A stretch of DNA of 11,765 nucleotides from Rhodoferax sp. Lineage in GTDB: Bacteria > Pseudomonadota > Gammaproteobacteria > Burkholderiales > Burkholderiaceae_C. The notes below the pieces were generated by a model that saw only the letters and a program-made list of their open reading frames with translations, did no database searches and was not told the DNA's origin. The stretch covers positions 1 to 11,765 of the forward strand of contig VERU01000040.1 of assembly GCA_018882485.1 (NCBI GenBank). The letters are read 5' to 3'. The translations under genes were made by a program, and so were the position numbers. This document shows positions 7,399-11,765 of the stretch, one piece after another. The number at the start of each line of letters is the position of its first letter. The stretch's first letter is position 1.

Positions 7399-8451
7399 AT
7401 GTCCGATTACCTGAGAAACGCCTGGTACGTCGCCGCGCTGTCACGCGACGTCAACCGCCTACCGGTTGCTCGACGCCTGCTGGGCGAACCCCTGGTCCTG
7501 TTTCGCTCCACGGACGGACGGGCGATCGCTCTCGAGGACGCCTGCCCTCATCGCAAGCTGCCGCTCTCCATGGGACGCGTCCAGGGAGATGCCATCGAGT
7601 GTGGATACCACGGCCTGACCTTCGACTGCACCGGACGTTGCATCAATGCGGCAACCCAGGACCGCATACCGCCCTATGCGCAGGTGCGCAGCTACCCGGT
7701 CAGGGACCGCTATGGCCTCACATTCGTCTGGATGGGGGATCCCGCCATGGCCGACGAATCGACCATCCTGGACATCGAACACCACGATGATCCCGCGTGG
7801 ACCATCACGCAGGGTGACTTCATGCCGGTGCGATGCCACTATCTGTGGCTGGTGGACAACCTGCTGGATCCCTCGCACGTCGCCTGGGTCCACACCACCT
7901 CGTTCGCCGGCGCAGGCACCGATCGCACACCACTGATTGTGGAAGATCAATCCAGTGGCGTGCTATGCAGCCGATGGATGCTGGACCAGCCCCCGCCGCC
8001 CTTTTATGCCCCCCTGGTGCGCTTCGCGGGAAACGCCGATCGGCTGCAGCATTACGAGATGCGCTACCCATCGGTTGGCATCAACAAAGGGATCTACACA
8101 CCGGCGGGTTTGGGAGGCCCCGGGATGCAGGACGGCCCCCTGACCTACCGCATGGCGTCCTACCACTTCATCACGCCCGTCGACGACGACAACACGTTGT
8201 ACTTTTGGTTGCAGCACCGCAATACCGACATCCACGACCAGGAACTCACCCGGCGCATTGCGGCCGGCGCGAGAGCCGCCTTCGAGGAAGACCGTGCGAT
8301 CCTGGAGGCGGTCCACCTCGGCATGAAGAACAGCACCACACGATCCACGGGCTTGCTGCTGGACGCAGGGGCCAACCGGTTCCGCAAGGGACTTTCCGAG
8401 CGGATTGCGCGTGAGCGGGCAATCCATCAGGCCGGGTCGGCCTCCTTGTAA
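7399..8451 (+). CDS. Rieske [2Fe-2S] non-heme iron oxygenase, vanillate O-demethylase-like
   Basis: This 350-aa oxygenase component has an N-terminal Rieske domain (LRNAWYVAALS; cluster ligands C49, H51, C68 and H71 in CPH...CGYHG) and a C-terminal catalytic domain. The mononuclear iron ligands are probably H160 and H165 in NLLDPSHVAWVH, with D157 as the bridging acid, and D298 in FEEDRAILE. Length and motifs fit the VanA/dicamba/caffeine-demethylase branch, which O- or N-demethylates or hydroxylates small rings. It needs a ferredoxin-reductase partner, and none is in the window. It starts 39 bp after the deacylase with no clear Shine-Dalgarno. Its last 25 bp overlap the convergent AhpD-like gene. 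The sarcosine oxidase upstream makes an N-methyl substrate attractive, but this is inference. Confidence 0.9.
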   Translation: MSDYLRNAWYVAALSRDVNRLPVARRLLGEPLVLFRSTDGRAIALEDACPHRKLPLSMGRVQGDAIECGYHGLTFDCTGRCINAATQDRIPPYAQVRSYPVRDRYGLTFVWMGDPAMADESTILDIEHHDDPAWTITQGDFMPVRCHYLWLVDNLLDPSHVAWVHTTSFAGAGTDRTPLIVEDQSSGVLCSRWMLDQPPPPFYAPLVRFAGNADRLQHYEMRYPSVGINKGIYTPAGLGGPGMQDGPLTYRMASYHFITPVDDDNTLYFWLQHRNTDIHDQELTRRIAAGARAAFEEDRAILEAVHLGMKNSTTRSTGLLLDAGANRFRKGLSERIARERAIHQAGSASL

Positions 8452-9014
8452 TAGCCGATGACGTCGCCCTCGGTGGTGACACCCAGACCGTTAAGCAGGC
8501 GATTGGAATAGTTGAAGTAGGCACACACCTGATTCACCTCCAGGATCTCCCCGTCATTGGCTCCGGCCGCTCGCAAAGCCTCGTAGTCCGCACGAACCAT
8601 GTCACCCACATGGGCGGTGAGCTTGCGCGCGTAGCGCAGCAGTTCCAGTTCCTTGCCTGAAAAAACCTGTTCGGGTTGAGCCTGTTGCAGGGCATTCCAG
8701 ATGGCATCCGATCGGGCTTTGTCGTTGAGCAGGCGTCTGGCATTGGTGAAATGGTGCGTCAGGCTGTAATCACACCGGTTGGTCATGCTGACATAGGACG
8801 CAACCACTTCCAGGAACCAGAAAGGAAGGGTGTTGTCGGGGTTGTGCAAGACGTTCTTGTACAACACCAGATGCCCCTCCATGCTGTGCGGCCGCAGGCT
8901 GTGGGCCCGCATCACGTTGTCCACCGTGCCATGGGGTGTGGTCACCCGCTGGTACATCTCCTTGAGTTTGCCGGTGGCCTCCGACAGGGGAATCATTCGA
9001 ATCCAGGCGCTCAT
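8427..9014 (-). CDS. Carboxymuconolactone decarboxylase/AhpD-like peroxidase-related protein (CxxS)
   Basis: This 195-aa protein reads as a member of the AhpD-like, peroxidase-related group of the carboxymuconolactone decarboxylase superfamily, all-helical cytoplasmic proteins that often use a CxxC pair and a His relay. The core motif is at residues 69-88: E69, then SMTNRCDYSLTHH. C81 is kept, but the second Cys is serine (S84), so a normal dithiol peroxidase cycle looks impossible; H87/H88 remain. It is the last gene of the reverse block. Its start overlaps the HD gene's stop (ATGA), with a good AAGGAG ribosome site. Its stop lies inside the Rieske gene. Possible roles are a decarboxylase, isomerase or single-Cys peroxidase partner of the HD protein. 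Confidence 0.82.
   Translation of the reverse strand: MSAWIRMIPLSEATGKLKEMYQRVTTPHGTVDNVMRAHSLRPHSMEGHLVLYKNVLHNPDNTLPFWFLEVVASYVSMTNRCDYSLTHHFTNARRLLNDKARSDAIWNALQQAQPEQVFSGKELELLRYARKLTAHVGDMVRADYEALRAAGANDGEILEVNQVCAYFNYSNRLLNGLGVTTEGDVIGYYKEADPA
8429..8443. other. Small hairpin inside the convergent gene overlap
   Basis: AGGCC-GGGTC-GGCCT is a perfect 5-bp, all-but-one G/C stem with a 5-nt loop, centred in the 25 bp shared by the ends of the Rieske and AhpD-like genes. It is symmetric, so it forms on transcripts from both strands. T-rich tails are lacking, so bidirectional termination is only a possibility. Confidence 0.3.
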
Positions 9015-9637
9015 GGGGTCTCCTTTTCGATGGACCTGCGGTCCTGAGGTGCGCGTGCAAAGATCCTGCGGACCATGGGCACAAAGGTCTCCAGGGGCTC
9101 GCAGGGGTAATCGGGATCGGATGCCGCCTGGTCATACCGGGCGACAAACTCGGCGGTCCAGTCGAAATGGGGATGTCCCCGCCAACGCTCACGCTCGTGG
9201 GGATTTCCCCCCGGCAGATTGGGCGAATGCAGGTTTTGAAATGTGGCGTGGTGCCGCAACATCCAGTGGTTGCGCTCCGACACGTAAGCCCCCAGCAAGG
9301 CGGCTGCAAAATCACCGTGCATCAGCGGACAGGTGATGAAGCCGACGTCGTGCAGCAGGGCAACCACCACGTCTTCTTCTTCCAGACCATCCCGCAGGGC
9401 CATGGTTGCCGACTGCAGGCAATGCCGGTAGTTGTTCACCATGTAGCCAAACGTCGGATCGTGTTCACTGCCCTTGAGCAAACGCAGGACCTGGTCAGCT
9501 TGGAGTTCCGCCATGTACTGCCTGCGCTGTGCGTTCATCACGCCCCAGTCCGAGGCGGAGAAAGACTCGAGTGAACGCTTCTCGATGTAATGCCAGTCGC
9601 CATGGGCCAGCGCGTCGTAGTGCTTGGTCTGCTGCAT
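9011..9637 (-). CDS. HD-domain protein, probable PhnZ/TmpB/MIOX-like diiron oxygenase
   Basis: This 208-aa protein shows the HD-domain metal pattern: H72 in YRHCLQSATMA, H96-D97 in ALLHDVGF, H107 in LMHGDF, H129/H130 in MLRHHATFQN, and D169 in ARYDQAA. The H-x-L-Q-x-A segment before the HD pair and the six-ligand pattern match HD-domain mixed-valence diiron oxygenases such as PhnZ and TmpB, which cleave C-P bonds of hydroxyphosphonates, and the related inositol oxygenase, better than HD phosphohydrolases. The loop between the HD pair and the next His is short (10 residues versus about 21 remembered for PhnZ). A phosphonate role has no other support here: no phn gene is seen. It starts 6 bp after the GST stop without a clear ribosome site and overlaps the AhpD-like gene by 4 bp. 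HD assignment is firm; oxygenase activity is inferred. Confidence 0.78.
   Translation of the reverse strand: MQQTKHYDALAHGDWHYIEKRSLESFSASDWGVMNAQRRQYMAELQADQVLRLLKGSEHDPTFGYMVNNYRHCLQSATMALRDGLEEEDVVVALLHDVGFITCPLMHGDFAAALLGAYVSERNHWMLRHHATFQNLHSPNLPGGNPHERERWRGHPHFDWTAEFVARYDQAASDPDYPCEPLETFVPMVRRIFARAPQDRRSIEKETP
9020..9025 (-). promoter_or_regulatory. Ribosome binding site of the AhpD-like gene
   Basis: On the reverse strand AAGGAG lies 5 nt before the ATG at 9014, inside the end of the HD gene. It supports that start and suggests the AhpD-like protein is made well even though its gene is last in the block. Confidence 0.7.
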
Positions 9638-9643
9638 GTGTGT

Positions 9644-10279
9644 TCAGGAAGTCAACCAGTGATCCGTTGCTTTTTGCCAGGACGCCAGCGCCCGGTGAAC
9701 CCGGGGATCCTGCCAACCCTCGGCCAGCCAGGCGTCGAGTCCGGTGGGAACATCCAGCGACTGGCTCCAACGGGCCAGAATCCGCTGCGCCAAGGGCAGG
9801 GTCACCAAGGGTCCGCAGTCGGCCAGCGTGATCCGATCGCCTGCCAGCCACGGCGAAGGCCTGCAAAAGCCCGCGAGTTGCTGAAGCCGATGTTCGATGG
9901 TCCCACGCAAACGCTGCAACGTGGCTCCGTCCAGAGCTGGATCCCGCACCCTTGGAAACAGGGCCCTCACCGCGGGCTCCAGATAGAGATCATGGAAACG
10001 GGCCAAAAACCGCACGCGAGCCCGCTCATGGAAACCGGCAGGCAACATGGGCGGATCGGCGTAGCGTTCCTCCAGGTACTCGTTGATCGCCTCCGACTCC
10101 GACAGCACCCAGTCGCCCTCCTGAATGGCCGGCAGAGTTCCCATGGGAACCAGAGCGCGGTAACACTCCGATCGGTAGCCACCCGGCGGCTCCCTTTCCT
10201 CAAAATCAACGCCCTTGATACACAAAACCAGCCGCACCTTGGCGCTGTAACTGGACAGGGCCGTGGCATGGAAAATCAC
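9644..10279 (-). CDS. Glutathione S-transferase (zeta/maleylpyruvate-isomerase-like)
   Basis: This 211-aa cytoplasmic GST has a thioredoxin-like N-domain: MIFHATALSSYSAKVR with candidate catalytic Ser at 9, 10 or 12, the cis-Pro motif VPMGTLPAI (P50), and the glutathione gamma-glutamyl site LSESEAINEYLEE (S60-S62). The helical C-domain has the LAGDRITLADCG capping motif. The SS-x-x-x-x-VR motif resembles zeta-class enzymes (SSCxWRVR), which isomerise cis double bonds in ring-cleavage products, but the zeta Cys is Tyr here, so class is uncertain. The start is a GTG at 10279 that overlaps the amidohydrolase stop as GTGA; this gives the normal family N-terminus, while the longer frame upstream only shadows the neighbouring gene. 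It may handle a reactive intermediate. Confidence 0.85.
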   Translation of the reverse strand: MIFHATALSSYSAKVRLVLCIKGVDFEEREPPGGYRSECYRALVPMGTLPAIQEGDWVLSESEAINEYLEERYADPPMLPAGFHERARVRFLARFHDLYLEPAVRALFPRVRDPALDGATLQRLRGTIEHRLQQLAGFCRPSPWLAGDRITLADCGPLVTLPLAQRILARWSQSLDVPTGLDAWLAEGWQDPRVHRALASWQKATDHWLTS

Positions 10280-11052
10280 GCGAGCGGCTCCGTCAGGAAA
10301 TCCTGATAGTCCGCGATCATCGCCTCGGCAGCGGCAGCAACCAGTTCCATCCCCTGCTCTGCCGTGCCCAGAGCAGAATGCGAACCAACCCGACCATCCG
10401 GAAAGTGCGCCCTGTGCAGCGCGGAGTCCGGGTGGTTGTCTCCCGCATGGAGCCGCATGAAAGCGGGCGCCAGCGGAGCCGCAGGCGCAAGTCCGTCTGG
10501 GGGGAGACATCCTGGCAACACATGGCGCGTGATGGCGATCTCGGAGGGCGTGGCATGCAGTCCTTCGCCGCTGCCGTACCAGACCGATCGCAACCGATTG
10601 ACAGACTCGAAATCCCACCAGCTTCGCAGCCGGCAACGAATAGGTGGCAGGCGCCGGCCCGCGATACCCCGCTGCGCATACAGTTCCTGAAACGCGCACA
10701 TCGCCGGGGCGACATTGCCGCCATGCCCGTTGAGCAGGTAGAAATGGGTAAAGCCCTGACAGGCCAGTGATTCGATGTAGTCCACCAGCAGCGCGATCAG
10801 GGTGGTCGGCCGAAGTGAAACGGTCCCGGGAAAACCCAGATTGAACTGTGCCTGGCTCAAGGTCACCGTCGGTCCGATCAGAGCCGACGATGTCCGGCTG
10901 AACGCATGGGCAATGGACTCGGCCGTGATGCTGTCGGTGCCGATCAGGCCCTGGGGGCCGTGCTGTTCGGTGGATCCGGTCGGAATCACCACACCCTGGG
11001 AACGACGCAGATAGGCTTCCACCTCGGGCCATGTGCTGCGATGCAAGATCAT
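10276..11052 (-). CDS. Creatininase-family amidohydrolase
   Basis: This 258-aa protein has the metal-binding motifs of the creatininase family, cytoplasmic hydrolases of cyclic or linear amides: PTGSTEQHGPQGLIGTD (E29, H31, D40), LLNGHGGN (H110), GLHATPSEIA (H166, E171) and DGRVGSHSALGTAEQG near the end. In Pseudomonas creatininase, as I recall, the fourth motif is NGHYEN, whose Glu is a metal ligand; here it is NGHGGN, as in formamidase-like and other members, so creatinine is not an assured substrate. I use the ATG at 11052 rather than a TTG three codons upstream. It lies 13 bp after the permease stop and overlaps the GST start by 4 bp. Linkage to a sarcosine oxidase makes an N-methyl lactam or amide plausible. 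Confidence 0.85.
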   Translation of the reverse strand: MILHRSTWPEVEAYLRRSQGVVIPTGSTEQHGPQGLIGTDSITAESIAHAFSRTSSALIGPTVTLSQAQFNLGFPGTVSLRPTTLIALLVDYIESLACQGFTHFYLLNGHGGNVAPAMCAFQELYAQRGIAGRRLPPIRCRLRSWWDFESVNRLRSVWYGSGEGLHATPSEIAITRHVLPGCLPPDGLAPAAPLAPAFMRLHAGDNHPDSALHRAHFPDGRVGSHSALGTAEQGMELVAAAAEAMIADYQDFLTEPLA

Positions 11053-11065
11053 GGCCAGCAACCAG

Positions 11066-11765
11066 TCAGCGCGAAGGGGACAGGCGGCGCTCCAGACGTC
11101 GCACCAGCCACGACACGAAAAGAATGAGCACCAGATACTCGGCCACCAGCACGGTGTAAACCTCCAGCGGCCTGTACTCCGTCACGTTCAGCTCATTGGC
11201 CTTGCGGGTCAGCTCCTCCAGGCCGATGACCGAAATCAGCGACGACATCTTGAGCACGTAAACGAACTGATTGCCCATCGCTGGCAGGATGACCTTGATG
11301 GCCTGCGGCATCACGATGAACCGCATTTGCTGCGCCCAGCTCAGACCCAGACTGCGCGCCGCCTCGATCTGCCCCCTGGGAACCGACTGGATGCCGGCGC
11401 GAAACACCTCGGCTTCGAAGGCGCTGTCGCTGATGGCCAGGCACAGCATCCCGGCAACGAACACGCTCAATTGCAGGCCGATCAACACCGGCAGGCCGTA
11501 GAAGATCCACAACAGCAGCACCAGCAGGGGAATGGCCCTGAACACTTCCACATAGGCCCGCGATGCCAGGCGCAGCACACGCCCTCCTGCGAGCCCGGCC
11601 AGAGCCACCGAGGCGCCCAACACCACCGACAACAGGATCGCGAGAACCGATACCGACAGGGTGTTGAGCACCCCGCCCATCAGAAACCGGAGATTAGCCG
11701 CACCCTTGTCCTGCACGGGGTTGAAGATGTACCAACCCCAGGTGTAGGACGAGCCCTGGGCCCCC
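11066..11765 (-). CDS. Second polar amino acid ABC transporter permease (5' end cut by window)
   Basis: The frame is open to the window edge. About 232 residues are visible, and the reading continues upstream of the first internal GTG (11716) as YTWGWYIFNPVQDKG, so the true start is outside. It is an inner-membrane permease of the His/Glu/Gln family, with a helix at LMGGVLNTLSVSVLAILLSVVLG, several more, and the ATPase-docking EAA loop EVFRAGIQSVPRGQIEAARSLGLS followed by MPQAIKVILPAMGNQFV. The end, LVRRLERRLSPSR, is typical. It differs clearly from the forward permease, so this locus has two importers. Other components of this one are expected off the right edge. Confidence 0.92.
   Translation of the reverse strand, partial: GAQGSSYTWGWYIFNPVQDKGAANLRFLMGGVLNTLSVSVLAILLSVVLGASVALAGLAGGRVLRLASRAYVEVFRAIPLLVLLLWIFYGLPVLIGLQLSVFVAGMLCLAISDSAFEAEVFRAGIQSVPRGQIEAARSLGLSWAQQMRFIVMPQAIKVILPAMGNQFVYVLKMSSLISVIGLEELTRKANELNVTEYRPLEVYTVLVAEYLVLILFVSWLVRRLERRLSPSR

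Noticed and set aside
9011..9637. Phosphonate-degradation operon
   Set aside because: Only the HD protein resembles a phosphonate enzyme; no 2-oxoglutarate hydroxylase, phosphonate transporter or other phn gene is present.
10280..11032. Upstream extension of the GST frame as a fusion protein
   Set aside because: It runs out of frame through the amidohydrolase gene; the GTG at 10279 gives the standard GST N-terminus.
1..11765. CRISPR array, tRNA or rRNA gene, insertion sequence, toxin-antitoxin or phage genes
   Set aside because: No regular repeats, RNA gene signatures, transposase motifs or such families were seen on reading both strands.

Overview
This is a G+C-rich, almost fully coding window, most like a proteobacterium and by protein flavour probably a betaproteobacterium (Burkholderiales-like). 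That placement is inference, because there is no rRNA or other marker gene here. It holds two tightly packed gene blocks that converge near position 8440. No tRNA, rRNA, CRISPR array, insertion sequence or transcriptional regulator is visible.

Forward block (1-8451). The first bases are the end of a sarcosine-oxidase delta subunit (soxD). The alpha subunit (soxA) and gamma subunit (soxG) follow, joined by start/stop overlaps; soxB is expected just off the left edge. A 220-bp non-coding gap with several small inverted repeats separates them from a polar-amino-acid ABC importer: a periplasmic binding protein, one permease and an ATPase. Next come a zinc-dependent deacylase of the succinylglutamate desuccinylase/aspartoacylase type (DoeB-like) and a Rieske non-heme iron oxygenase of the vanillate-demethylase type.

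Reverse block (11765-8427, read right to left). A second polar-amino-acid ABC permease (cut by the window edge) is followed by a creatininase-family amidohydrolase, a glutathione S-transferase, an HD-domain protein whose His/Asp pattern resembles the PhnZ/TmpB mixed-valence diiron oxygenases, and a carboxymuconolactone-decarboxylase/AhpD-like protein whose usual CxxC is CxxS. Genes overlap by 4 bp or are 6-15 bp apart, so this is very likely one transcript. Its last gene overlaps the 3' end of the Rieske gene by 25 bp, tail to tail.

Together the genes look like a catabolic island for an imported, zwitterionic, N-methylated and/or N-acylated compound. Two amino-acid-type importers bring in the substrate. 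A Rieske oxygenase and a possible HD diiron oxygenase oxidise it. A GST and an AhpD-like protein could process reactive intermediates, and two amidohydrolases could break amide bonds. The sarcosine-oxidase complex would remove the N-methyl group onto tetrahydrofolate. The families are read from the sequence; the joint pathway and its substrate are inference.
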